Notes under the pieces: model-generated | Databases searched by the model: none | Told to the model about the DNA's origin: nothing | Seen by the model: only the letters and a program-made list of their open reading frames with translations | From: an uncultured Poribacteria bacterium | GTDB taxonomy: Bacteria; Poribacteria; WGA-4E; WGA-3G | Length of the DNA: 64,000 nt | Assembly: GCA_951828385.1 (NCBI GenBank) | Contig: OX639973.1 | Coordinates: 6,550,845-6,614,844, forward strand | Reading direction: 5' to 3' | Translations under genes and position numbers: made by a program | Part shown: positions 1 through 8,156 of the stretch, in pieces | Layout of the letters: each line of letters begins with the position of its first letter | How positions within the stretch are numbered: the first letter of the stretch is position 1

Positions 1-401
1 GAAAACGGTCGAATTGCAACCTCACTCGCGAGTCGCGGCTCATTTTCGCCCCTTTCCCATATCCATAACTGTGCTTTCCCATGCCTATCCGAATAAAAAG
101 CCAGTTTCTCTCCATCCGGTGACCATGCTGGTCTATAACTTGTCCCCCAATTCGGTGTGAGATTTCGTGATTCTCTGTTCTTAACAGTAGCAAGCCAAAT
201 TTCACTTCCTTCAAACCCAATGTTCAAACCTGATGGTAGGAAACGTTCAGATATCCTCCTTGCTTGATGTCTACGATAATTCTGAACAGCAACAGCAAGC
301 TGATTGCCATCGGGTGAAGCAGCAATTGAATGAGAACGAGAGAGAAGTTCTAGGCAAAGAATATCATTAATACTCGCCCGCATATCGGCATACTTCATCA
401 T
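1..401 (-). CDS. Partial beta-propeller (PD40/TolB-like) protein, N-terminal part
   Basis: The frame is open from an ATG ATG pair at 396-401 (complement) to the window edge, 133 codons with no stop, so only the N-terminus is present. The translation contains SIAASPDGNQLAVA and, about 60 residues later, PAWSPDGEKLAFYSDRHG, two WD40-like PD40 blade signatures of the kind found in TolB and in the N-terminal propeller of prolyl-oligopeptidase/acylaminoacyl peptidases. An AAGGATGGA element lies just upstream of the start. There is no clear signal peptide. Whether a peptidase domain follows cannot be seen, because the gene runs off the window. Confidence 0.75.
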   Translation of the reverse strand, partial: MMKYADMRASINDILCLELLSRSHSIAASPDGNQLAVAVQNYRRHQARRISERFLPSGLNIGFEGSEIWLATVKNRESRNLTPNWGTSYRPAWSPDGEKLAFYSDRHGKAQLWIWERGENEPRLASEVAIRPF

Positions 402-506
402 TCCATCCTTGATTTTGTGTCCTATGCGCTTGGGTTCTGTTGTTCCTACAAACGAGCCCTTCAAAAGTCGTATGTTTTTTGTTTTTTTCAGAATGTTGGA
501 AATATA

Positions 507-535
507 AAACTTTGGACAACAATTGTCCAAAGTTT
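507..535 (-). terminator. Perfect 13-bp hairpin, terminator-like
   Basis: Left arm AAACTTTGGACAA (507-519) and its exact reverse complement (523-535) are separated by three bases. Read on the minus strand the hairpin is followed by TTTATATTT, so it could end the transcript of the 634-963 gene. It also lies in the upstream region of the partial propeller gene, so an operator role is an alternative. Confidence 0.5.
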
Positions 536-633
536 AGTAAGATGTGGTATTGATAATTTATCATTACCGAGATGAAAGCAACACCTTAGTTGCAAGGAAC
601 TGTGAGAGAACTTTGTCGATCAAAGCAAATTCT

Positions 634-963
634 CTAATCCGGTGAGAAATCTGTAATATCTGTTAATTCTGATTCTGCTATCAAGAGCGGCATACCTCGC
701 AGTACACCACGGTTCGGCGTACATATAAGATAGGTCATCGACTCGAGTATCGCAACCACAAGTTCTTTGTTACGCGGATCCGGTTTCCCCACCTCCACAT
801 AATAGTCTTTGCCTCGTTTCTGATAGGCAATACTGAAAATACGTCTATCTGAGACCTCCCAGTCCAGCGTTTCTTCCGCAAATTTCTTAACAGATTCCCA
901 GACTTCCTCTGCTTGGGCATCATCTTTCGCTTTAGGAATAAAAAATTTTGTTTCTGTAGTCAT
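634..963 (-). CDS. Small conserved-looking protein of unknown function
   Basis: A 109-residue soluble acidic protein. I chose the ATG at 963 because AGAGG lies 7 bases before it; a longer reading would need a TTG 15 bases upstream. It has no signal peptide, membrane segment or metal motif. It contains a WEVSDRRIFSIAYQKRGKDY segment and a C-terminal CTPNRGVLRGMPLL segment. It is 79 bases downstream of the 1043-1390 gene on the same strand and probably shares its transcript. Two short, unrelated, co-oriented genes could be a toxin/antitoxin-like or regulatory pair, but I recognise neither family. Confidence 0.6.
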   Translation of the reverse strand: MTTETKFFIPKAKDDAQAEEVWESVKKFAEETLDWEVSDRRIFSIAYQKRGKDYYVEVGKPDPRNKELVVAILESMTYLICTPNRGVLRGMPLLIAESELTDITDFSPD

Positions 964-1042
964 CTTGATTCCTCTCAAAAATCATCTGGTACAGGGAACA
1001 CTGTGATTTAGAAATTCTGAAGTGATAACATTTATCCATCAG

Positions 1043-1390
1043 CTAGGCAGCTACTTTTTCGGAAAAATAGCGATCTAACAATTCTTCCAAATCAAACAGA
1101 GAACCATTTAAATGGACAGGATCGATTGTTAATTCTGTTGCCTCAAGGGCAAAATCATCTAACAACTCTGATGTAATAACCGTATTGTCCAGATCAAACA
1201 GATAATGATTTAATTGGACAAAATCTGCGTTTATTTTCTCTGCAAATGTGGTGCCTCTTCGGTTCACTGCGTTAATGCGATCCTCAATTTGCGATGCAAG
1301 CAACCGCTTTCGCGTAGATTCCACTACTTCCTCAAGGATACCCTCCTCTTTGAGGAAATCATCAAAGTTACCACCAATATACTTATTCAT
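1043..1390 (-). CDS. 115-aa protein with an antitoxin-like N-terminus
   Basis: The start is the ATG at 1390 with AGAGG 6 bases upstream. The first ~22 residues (MNKYIGGNFDDFLKEEGILE) match what I recall as the leader of HigA/XRE-type antitoxins. The expected helix-turn-helix does not follow. Instead the C-terminal half holds two similar acidic stretches, VQLNHYLFDLDNTV and VHLNGSLFDLEELL, suggesting an internal duplication. It lies upstream of the 634-963 gene. The function is unknown; a chimeric or degenerate antitoxin is one possibility. Confidence 0.55.
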   Translation of the reverse strand: MNKYIGGNFDDFLKEEGILEEVVESTRKRLLASQIEDRINAVNRRGTTFAEKINADFVQLNHYLFDLDNTVITSELLDDFALEATELTIDPVHLNGSLFDLEELLDRYFSEKVAA

Positions 1391-1423
1391 AATCAACCTC
1401 TTACTTTGCCGTAGGACGCAAAG

Positions 1424-1447
1424 AGGCGAGGCATGGAGACCTCGCCT
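1424..1447 (-). terminator. GC-rich hairpin after the isochorismatase-like gene
   Basis: AGGCGAGG (1424-1431) pairs with CCTCGCCT (1440-1447) around an 8-base loop. On the minus strand it follows the hydrolase stop at 1481 by about 35 bases and is followed by CTTT. It is a plausible terminator for the M16/hydrolase operon. Confidence 0.45.
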
Positions 1448-1480
1448 AAAAATAAAAAATGAGACTCTATTAGCACAACC

Positions 1481-2260
1481 TTATGCCGGAAGCCCGTCAA
1501 CAGCCGTAAAGAAATCAGCGTTTGATGCGCTAAACCCATACTGCTGCTCCACTTCCCGAATAGCGATCTCTGTTGTGAACAGATTATCGTAGGTATCCGG
1601 GAACTCCACACCCGTTGTGGCATCACGGAGTAGCACCATGTTATAACCATACCTTGACATAGATCGGATACCGTAATCCCTGCCCAATACACACCAATTC
1701 GTTGCGAAACCAGCAAAGATCAGATGCAAAATACGCCGCTCCTCCATGAGTTCATGCAACTGCTGCCCCGTTGCAATCACAAAGTCATCATCTTGTACAT
1801 CAATTGCGGGAGAGACAGCGAGTTGTGAAGCGAGTTTATCCCAATGGATACCGATCCCCGGCGGTTGGCTGCGCGGACCGCGATAAACGGCATAGTCCCC
1901 CTGGCGACCACGGAAATCGGAGGGCGGCCATGTCGAAGGTGTTGAAGGCTCAGGCGGTTTGTGGCGTTTAAGTTGCGGATACTGCTCCGCCACCGGTGGC
2001 GATGGCGCATGCACAATCGTCAAACCCGCTTGCCGCGCCGCATCTATCACTGGCACAACGCACTCGGTCGTTACCTGTGCTGCGCGTTCTATCCAACTTT
2101 CGATGAAATGCACATTCCACAAATCAACGAGAACCAAAGCCGTCTCATCAACCGGCAACGGCATCTCAAACTCGCGACGGATGAACGCCGTTTCACGGCA
2201 CGGCACATCTGCCGGTGTACTATCCTGAAAGTAGCGGACACGCAAATCTAACGTTTTCAT
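1481..2260 (-). CDS. Isochorismatase-like cysteine hydrolase
   Basis: A 259-residue cytosolic protein of the isochorismatase-like fold. The catalytic Asp lies in LVLVDLWNVHF (about residue 46) and the nucleophilic Cys in FAGFATNWCVLGRDYGIRSM near residue 190, with the usual D-K-C triad order. Members hydrolyse amides or vinyl ethers such as nicotinamide, N-carbamoylsarcosine or isochorismate; the substrate here cannot be read from sequence. About 40 residues around 110-150, rich in Pro, Arg and Gly, are an insertion relative to small family members. Its start overlaps the stop of the upstream M16 gene by ATGA, so it is the last gene of a three-gene operon. Confidence 0.85.
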   Translation of the reverse strand: MKTLDLRVRYFQDSTPADVPCRETAFIRREFEMPLPVDETALVLVDLWNVHFIESWIERAAQVTTECVVPVIDAARQAGLTIVHAPSPPVAEQYPQLKRHKPPEPSTPSTWPPSDFRGRQGDYAVYRGPRSQPPGIGIHWDKLASQLAVSPAIDVQDDDFVIATGQQLHELMEERRILHLIFAGFATNWCVLGRDYGIRSMSRYGYNMVLLRDATTGVEFPDTYDNLFTTEIAIREVEQQYGFSASNADFFTAVDGLPA

Positions 2261-4404
2261 TCTGGCTCCTGAAATAGCGTCTCATCAAGTTCTGCATTCA
2301 ACGTGACACCAGTTACTCGGCTTTCGCTAATGGGTTGACCGTCCACATTCTGCACAATATGATATGGGACTTTGATGCCATCAACATCGCGGTAATCATC
2401 CATGAACGTTTCCCTGTTCGCAGTCATGCCTTGACTCATCTCGCGATAAGAGATTTTCACAATATAATACGTCTCGTCGCTAATGAAGACTTTTAGCATC
2501 TCACCAGACGGCTGTTGAACAGCCAGCACGTGTGTTTGCTTACCTTGCACATCTTCTGTACCCGCATATTGGATCGGGATCTCGTTTTGTGAAAGGTTCG
2601 TCAAAAGCCATACGTTCTCACGGAAAACCGCATCCTTGAAACTGTTAGCCACCTGCGGAGGTATCGGCTGAACGCCCATCGGTGTCATCGCAAATCCAGC
2701 AGTGCCATCAAAGACATAAGCCATTTCGCCTTGGGGCATCTTCATATCCTGTCTAAATTTATCGGGGTAAACATAGTACGATTTGCCCTCTATCTGCATC
2801 GGTCCTGCCGGGGTATTGGCAGATGCCTGTACTTCCATAACGATATTTTTCACTGCTTGCAGCTTCTCAAGTCCACCGTGCGCCTCAACTGCTGCCGCGA
2901 GAATTTCTTTGGCTTTCGCCATATCCGCTTCACTCGTCTCTGGCATCGGTTCCGCAGGCGGTGGTGCCGGTTGTTCTATCTCAATCTCGCTGACCTCGCC
3001 GAACTCATCAAGCGGGCGGTCGAAACTCTCTTTATTCCCCACAGCAACAATCGTGAGCGCGTCCGGGTGGAGATACTTCTGCGCGACTGCCTGCACATCT
3101 TCTGCCGTGACTTTGGCAATGTTATCGGTAAAGGTTTCAAGGAAATCCGGCGCGAAATCTCGATAAGCAAGCATCATCTGTTGAAAAGCGATTTGAGAAC
3201 TGCTCTCGAAACCGAACACAAACGAATTGATGAGCGAATCTTTCGTGCGTTGCAGCTCTGCCTCCGGCACGGGGGTATCTCGGAGCCCTTTGACGACATC
3301 AATAATGAGCGAAATCGCCTCTGCTGTTTTGTCCGTCCGGGTTTGTGAATAAGCGAACCATTCCCCCGGATTCGTGTAGTAAGTTGTTTGCATGATGCTG
3401 CCTACCATGTAGGCGAGACCATGCTTCTCACGCACTTCCCTCATGAGACGCGAGGTGAAACCCCCCTCTCCGAGAATATCGTTCATGACGCGGAGCGCGA
3501 AATAGTCCGGAAAATCGGGCGTGCGTTTGATGCCGAAATGCCCGATGAGCATTACCGACTGAGGGAGATCTTTGAAAATATAATTGACAGACGGTTCCAG
3601 GGTCGCATCTACTGTTGGAACGTCTGGAAACGCGATCTCTGTGGATTCCCATCCCGCAAACACCTTTTCAAGTTGCGGAATCAAGGTCTCGGTATCAAAA
3701 TCACCCGTAATCGCGAGCATCATATTGTCCGGTTGATAATACTTCGCATGAAACGCTTTGAGATCCTCAACGGTGATGCTTTCTATCCCCTCAATTTCAG
3801 AATACCACCCGAAGGGATGATCCGTCCCATATAGGAGTGCTGAGAAGTTACGCCACGCAAGTTGGATAGGATTATCATTTCGGCGACGGATGCCTTCAAC
3901 CGCTTGCTGCTTGCGAAGTTCCAATTTTTCCTCACGAAAAGCAGGGTTTCTCAGTACATCCGCAAAGATTTCTAATCCCTTTTCAATGTCCTCTGCAAGC
4001 GTTGACAGGTTAACTGTACCATATTCACGCGACATGCCGACTTCAACGGAAGCCGCCATAGATTCCAATGCCTCGTTCAACATGTCCGGTTCACGCGACA
4101 TCGTGCCGCCGGTTCGCATAACACCCGCACAGATGGATGCCAAACCCACTTTATCCGCAGGATCATAAATGTTCCCGGTTTGAATCAAGCCGTTGATGTT
4201 GAAAAGCGGTAACTCATGATCCTCAAGCAGGTAGAGGGTCATCCCATTTGAGAGTACCCGTTTCTCTGGAACCGGCGGTTTAAACGTAATCGGTTCAAAA
4301 GTGAGTTCTTGGTGCGGTTTCGCGAATGTAGGCTGGACACTCCACACAATAAAACAGGTGATGAGTACAGCGATGACAAGCCCGGTAGATGTTCGTCTCT
4401 TCAT
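2257..4404 (-). CDS. M16 peptidase-like subunit lacking the zinc motif, with a fused C-terminal domain
   Basis: A 715-residue exported protein with a signal peptide-like N-terminus (hydrophobic residues 8-28, TFAKPHQ). Residues ~45-470 form the two M16 lobes. Where active members carry HxxEH this one has GLASICAGVMRTGG, so it cannot bind zinc and should be the non-catalytic partner of a heterodimer. A Pro-rich linker (QPAPPPAEPMPE) leads into a ~200-residue C-terminal domain starting AHGGLEKLQAVKNI that resembles LolA-like or outer-membrane lipoprotein-sorting domains. Its start overlaps the stop of the active M16 gene by one base (TAATG), which indicates translational coupling. The catalytic/inactive pairing is well known for this family; the fused domain is less usual. 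Confidence 0.87.
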   Translation of the reverse strand: MKRRTSTGLVIAVLITCFIVWSVQPTFAKPHQELTFEPITFKPPVPEKRVLSNGMTLYLLEDHELPLFNINGLIQTGNIYDPADKVGLASICAGVMRTGGTMSREPDMLNEALESMAASVEVGMSREYGTVNLSTLAEDIEKGLEIFADVLRNPAFREEKLELRKQQAVEGIRRRNDNPIQLAWRNFSALLYGTDHPFGWYSEIEGIESITVEDLKAFHAKYYQPDNMMLAITGDFDTETLIPQLEKVFAGWESTEIAFPDVPTVDATLEPSVNYIFKDLPQSVMLIGHFGIKRTPDFPDYFALRVMNDILGEGGFTSRLMREVREKHGLAYMVGSIMQTTYYTNPGEWFAYSQTRTDKTAEAISLIIDVVKGLRDTPVPEAELQRTKDSLINSFVFGFESSSQIAFQQMMLAYRDFAPDFLETFTDNIAKVTAEDVQAVAQKYLHPDALTIVAVGNKESFDRPLDEFGEVSEIEIEQPAPPPAEPMPETSEADMAKAKEILAAAVEAHGGLEKLQAVKNIVMEVQASANTPAGPMQIEGKSYYVYPDKFRQDMKMPQGEMAYVFDGTAGFAMTPMGVQPIPPQVANSFKDAVFRENVWLLTNLSQNEIPIQYAGTEDVQGKQTHVLAVQQPSGEMLKVFISDETYYIVKISYREMSQGMTANRETFMDDYRDVDGIKVPYHIVQNVDGQPISESRVTGVTLNAELDETLFQEPE

Positions 4405-5921
4405 TATTCTTTACCCTCCGCGTCGCCACCGGCGGGGGCTACATCCTCTTTTTTGACGAGTGTGCCGACGGTGCGGTTGCTTTTCGTGAAATACGTTTTT
4501 GCGACCTTCATAATGTCCTCTGGCGTAATTTTATACATATTTTCGCGCCAACCCAGTATATAACGCCAGTCCCCAGCGATCCCTTCATAGAAAGCCAACT
4601 GCTGTGCCATTCCAGCGTTTGAACTCAGGTTCCGGATGAAACTGGCATCCACCTGTTTAAGAATCCGTTTAAATTCCTTTTCCGAAACAGGTTCGGTTTT
4701 AAGCCGTTCAAGTTCCCCATAGATCGCTGCTTCAACATCAACGGTCGTGTGTGGTGAACGCGGGGTGCCATTTAGAACAAAAAGATTATTGTAACGCGCA
4801 CCTGGATACCCATTGATTGAATTAGCAGAAACGGCTATCCCCTCCTCAACAATGTTTTTGTAAAACCGAGAGGTGCGTCCATCGGAAAGGATCGCGCTAA
4901 TCATATCCAGTACATAGTCGTCAAAATGTGGAAGTGTCGGCTTATGATAGCCTATCATCAGCTGCGGCTCCGCGTCATATTCAACTTCAATCCGGCGTTC
5001 GCCTTCCTGTGGTAACTCTTCAGTTGTCACTTCGCTCGGAAGCGGTTGTGACTGCATATCACCAAAGTACTTATCAATAAGCGCAATCGTATCCTCTATG
5101 TCGATATTCCCGACAATCACCATCACGGAGTTATTGGGCGCGTAGTGGATCTTGAAAAATTCTTCCGCTTTGCGTCGATTCAGCATCGCAATATCGGAAG
5201 GCCATCCGATAATCGGCATGCCGTACGGATGCGCCGTAAACGCAGCAGCGATAAACTGTTCATAGAGTTTGCCACCAGGACGCGTATCCACACGCATCCG
5301 ACGTTCCTCTTTGACGGCTTCGCGTTCCACATAAAATTCACGCAGCACAGCGTTCTTAAGACGGTCGGATTCAAGCATCGCCCACAACTCTAACTTGTTC
5401 GATGGCAATTCCACTGTGTAAATCGTGTAGTCAACAGAGGTACCAGCGTTGAACCCTGTGCTACCGTGTTGTGTATAGATTTCAGTATATTCACCGGTGA
5501 CAATCCACGCTTTCGCGAGCTCCTGTTGCGCTTTCAGTGCCTTTTCCAATTCGGCAACCTTATCAGCATCTGCTCTTGAACCTTTCGCACGTTCCATGTC
5601 GAGCGCATCGCCTATCCGGTCAATTTCAGCAAGCACGACTTTTTCTTTTTCATAGTCCTTTGTGCCAATCGTTTTCGTGCCTTTGAACAGCATGTGTTCC
5701 AACATGTGAGCGATACCACGCGTATCGTCCGACTCATCCACAGACCCCGCTTTAAACAGGATGTAGGGTGCGATCGTCGGCGAGGTGTCACGTTTAATCA
5801 TCAATAACTTCAGACCGTTGGGATAAACATGCTCCACCACACGGTCTGCAAGGTCCTGTGCTGATGCCATTCCGGGCAACGCAACAAGGAATACGATCAG
5901 CAAGTAACGTATTCGTTTCAT
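4404..5921 (-). CDS. Zinc-dependent M16 peptidase (active subunit)
   Basis: A 505-residue exported protease. A signal peptide spans residues 1-21 (LLIVFLVALPGMASA). The inverted zinc motif HMLEH is at residues 72-76, followed by LFKGT, and the distal Glu region is in YVEREAVKEERRMR. A charged, coiled-coil-like insertion (about residues 90-140, MERAKGSRADADKVAELEKA) separates the zinc motif from the rest of the first lobe. Length and two-lobe structure fit the bacterial PqqL/processing-peptidase-like class. It is the first gene of the operon and is coupled to the inactive partner downstream, so the two probably form a periplasmic heterodimer that degrades peptides. Confidence 0.9.
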   Translation of the reverse strand: MKRIRYLLIVFLVALPGMASAQDLADRVVEHVYPNGLKLLMIKRDTSPTIAPYILFKAGSVDESDDTRGIAHMLEHMLFKGTKTIGTKDYEKEKVVLAEIDRIGDALDMERAKGSRADADKVAELEKALKAQQELAKAWIVTGEYTEIYTQHGSTGFNAGTSVDYTIYTVELPSNKLELWAMLESDRLKNAVLREFYVEREAVKEERRMRVDTRPGGKLYEQFIAAAFTAHPYGMPIIGWPSDIAMLNRRKAEEFFKIHYAPNNSVMVIVGNIDIEDTIALIDKYFGDMQSQPLPSEVTTEELPQEGERRIEVEYDAEPQLMIGYHKPTLPHFDDYVLDMISAILSDGRTSRFYKNIVEEGIAVSANSINGYPGARYNNLFVLNGTPRSPHTTVDVEAAIYGELERLKTEPVSEKEFKRILKQVDASFIRNLSSNAGMAQQLAFYEGIAGDWRYILGWRENMYKITPEDIMKVAKTYFTKSNRTVGTLVKKEDVAPAGGDAEGKE

Positions 5922-6065
5922 TTTACATAATCACGGCAGTTTTAACTCAGAAAATGCCGCTTCCTTTCCATATAAAAACCCTCAATCATAAGATAGGGTA
6001 CAGAATTTTCTCATATAAATATAAACTTCAACTGGAAAATTAAATTGTAGAACAAAGGCGAAAGA

Positions 6066-6089
6066 AGCCTCGATTGAATCATCGAGGCT
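6066..6089 (-). terminator. Hairpin after the rubredoxin-like gene
   Basis: AGCCTCGAT and ATCGAGGCT pair around TGAATC about 10 bases past the 6099 stop on the minus strand, followed by TCTTT. It is a likely intrinsic terminator. Confidence 0.5.
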
Positions 6090-6098
6090 CCCTACGCT

Positions 6099-6356
6099 TT
6101 ACTCTTTTTCAACGTCACCCAGTAACCCGACAAGGGCAAATCTGATGTGTGATGAGAGGGCAGAATTCTCCGCGCGGAGGTCTGCACCTTCTTCGTCTGG
6201 ATACATGACATGTGCTGCCACCGCGCGCTTTACCCACCGTTCCGCTCGGTCATCGTAAGGAATATATTTCTCTTTCGGAGCAGTGCAAGCTGGACATTCC
6301 TCTGGTGGGCTAGCCGCTTCTTTCCACAAATAGCCACAAGCTATACAAACAAACAT
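6099..6356 (-). CDS. Rubredoxin/rubrerythrin-type iron protein
   Basis: An 85-residue protein that opens with MFVCIACGYLWKE followed by CPACTAPKEKY: two CxxC knuckles spaced as in the rubredoxin-like domain of rubrerythrins, a one-iron electron carrier. The rest (residues 35-85) is helical and charged, without the four-helix diiron part of rubrerythrin. It could donate electrons in peroxide or superoxide detoxification. It is transcribed alone, with its own terminator-like hairpin, upstream of the M16 operon. Confidence 0.8.
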   Translation of the reverse strand: MFVCIACGYLWKEAASPPEECPACTAPKEKYIPYDDRAERWVKRAVAAHVMYPDEEGADLRAENSALSSHIRFALVGLLGDVEKE

Positions 6357-6635
6357 TCTAAAGTCCTTTCTCTGTGCCTCAGAAGATTAATATTTTAAAT
6401 ATTGAATCGCCAAAATTATTAATCCTCTGAAAATCGAAATTACAGGTTTCAAAATTATGATTAATAACCACATTTTAGCAGATTACATTCTAAAATGCAA
6501 GTTTAAAATTCAGACGCTAATTTAACTTTAAGTTGCCGGTAATAGATGGACGGAACAGCAAAAAGGGCAGCACAAATGATTTTCTGGCGGGTAGTATCCA
6601 AAGGAAAGAACATAGCGGAACTTGAAAACGACACG

Positions 6636-8039
6636 CTAAACTTCAACACGTACAAAGGCAAGGAACGCTCCGGAGAGAAAAACAACGAGAAACAGCGTTA
6701 GCAACAGCAAATCTACTGCTGCAGCGTTGAAATCGCGACCGAGACTGAGTGTATCTTCAAACGTCGGAATTGATTCTGGACTGATGGTCTTTTTTGACAT
6801 ACCCGCATACGTTCCAATGATATGGAGACTCTCGGGATCCGCTCTATCCATATCCGTGACAAATTCGCGGTATTCACGGGCGTAACGCTGCACATTCTCC
6901 ACAAATTGTTGGTGCCGTTCAAACCCAGTGCCAGCAAAAACCTCAAGAAGGTGCTGAACGAGCACAACCGGTGAGACGCGGGTGACAGAACGCGCCAGTT
7001 GAATTTGGGCATGCTGCTGAGTTAAGTATTCGTGGCTCAAGCGTTCCCGCTCCGTCACGTCTTTGATGACATATTCACCCCCTAACTCCATTTTTCGCGC
7101 CGGATGCTCAGGCATGTCTTGCAAACGTGCGTCGTATTCAGCCCTGAGTTCATTGACACGTTGTATAGCGCGTTCGTTGAATTCGTCATAAGTCATCGAT
7201 GCTGAAAATCCGCTTGCAATAGAGGCGAGCGTACTCGGCATAAAAACCACGAAGGTGACCCACAGCAATAGAAGTATCACAAGACTCGCTGCACTCTGCC
7301 GCACACGCGACGATACCAACAAACCTAACGCAAGAAACAGACACAGGTACAGCATCGCAATGAAAAGAATAATGCCTAAACGGCTCCACGCATCGGTACC
7401 AAGTTGGACCTCGCTGGCGGTGGAAATTACCAACAGGTTCATCAAAATCGCGAGCGTAAACGGGACGCTAATACTGACCAACGCGCCTAAAAATTTCCCA
7501 ATCAACACGGTATGACGCGGTACCGAGTTTGCCAACGTCAAACGGAGTGTTCCATGCTCGCGTTCGCCAGAAATCGAATCAAAGGTGAACAGGATCGCGA
7601 TGAGACTCAAGACGTACCCGATCACAAACCCCCAATCTATTTTGATAGTGTCCGGACGAATATTTTTTCGATTGAGAGTTGCAGGCATATAATCTAACTG
7701 CCAGAAGCCTGCTAAGTCATTGGTGGCCCAAGCGTAAAATCCGCCGTGGACATTATCAGCCAAAAAGTCCTCACCACCATCTGCACAGAAATGGAGAGAT
7801 GACGGCTTTTTGTAAAGATAACCGGGGCCCTCTTGCGCAATCTGATACAAATGTGTTCGATCTCTTAAGCGATTCAACGATTTTGTGGCGGCATCGTGAT
7901 ATTTCTGCATCCGCACAGGATGTTCCTGGAGATGCACAATCGCATTGATCAGCATCAAGCCTAAAAGCAATACTGTTGTCAGCGCAAATCGGAGACTATT
8001 CAGATTGTCGTAAATTTCTCGTTTCGCAATATGCCACAT
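6636..8039 (-). CDS. ABC-2 type permease (GldF/NosY-like), second of a tandem pair
   Basis: A 467-residue integral membrane protein. TM1 is at about 18-38, then a ~110-residue extracytoplasmic loop, then TM segments around 140-160, 185-210, 225-245, 250-275 and 440-462, with another soluble loop at 285-435. The ISGEREHGTLRL motif after TM2 is characteristic of ABC-2 permeases with DUF3526-like loops. No ATP-binding subunit is encoded next to it, so it must pair with an ATPase encoded elsewhere. It is paralogous to the 8157-9692 gene and probably co-transcribed, although a hairpin repeat lies between them. The substrate is unknown. Confidence 0.85.
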   Translation of the reverse strand: MWHIAKREIYDNLNSLRFALTTVLLLGLMLINAIVHLQEHPVRMQKYHDAATKSLNRLRDRTHLYQIAQEGPGYLYKKPSSLHFCADGGEDFLADNVHGGFYAWATNDLAGFWQLDYMPATLNRKNIRPDTIKIDWGFVIGYVLSLIAILFTFDSISGEREHGTLRLTLANSVPRHTVLIGKFLGALVSISVPFTLAILMNLLVISTASEVQLGTDAWSRLGIILFIAMLYLCLFLALGLLVSSRVRQSAASLVILLLLWVTFVVFMPSTLASIASGFSASMTYDEFNERAIQRVNELRAEYDARLQDMPEHPARKMELGGEYVIKDVTERERLSHEYLTQQHAQIQLARSVTRVSPVVLVQHLLEVFAGTGFERHQQFVENVQRYAREYREFVTDMDRADPESLHIIGTYAGMSKKTISPESIPTFEDTLSLGRDFNAAAVDLLLLTLFLVVFLSGAFLAFVRVEV

Positions 8040-8041
8040 AA

Positions 8042-8155
8042 GTAGTCAGTTACCAGTTACCAGTTACCAGTTACCAGATAAGAGGGTTTTTATGAACCAT
8101 TTCCTTCTTCTCTTAACTGACCACTGGAAACTGGCCACTGGGCACTGTTAACTCC
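8042..8155. repeat. Imperfect inverted repeat built from CAGTTACC units
   Basis: The segment starts with four tandem copies of AGTTACC (about 8045-8076) and ends with AACTGACCACTGGAAACTGG-type units (about 8115-8150), which are a degenerate reverse complement of the first arm. It can fold into a long hairpin and fills the whole gap between the two permease genes. It looks like a mobile palindromic repeat rather than coding DNA. Confidence 0.7.
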
Positions 8156-8156
8156 T

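Noticed and set aside
367-564. 65-codon minus-strand frame near the left edge
   Set aside because: It overlaps the start of the propeller gene and spans a perfect hairpin; the composition is not coding-like.
8042-8155. CRISPR-like or VNTR array between the permeases
   Set aside because: Only four 7-base units are in tandem, and the far arm is the degenerate reverse complement, so it is a hairpin repeat.
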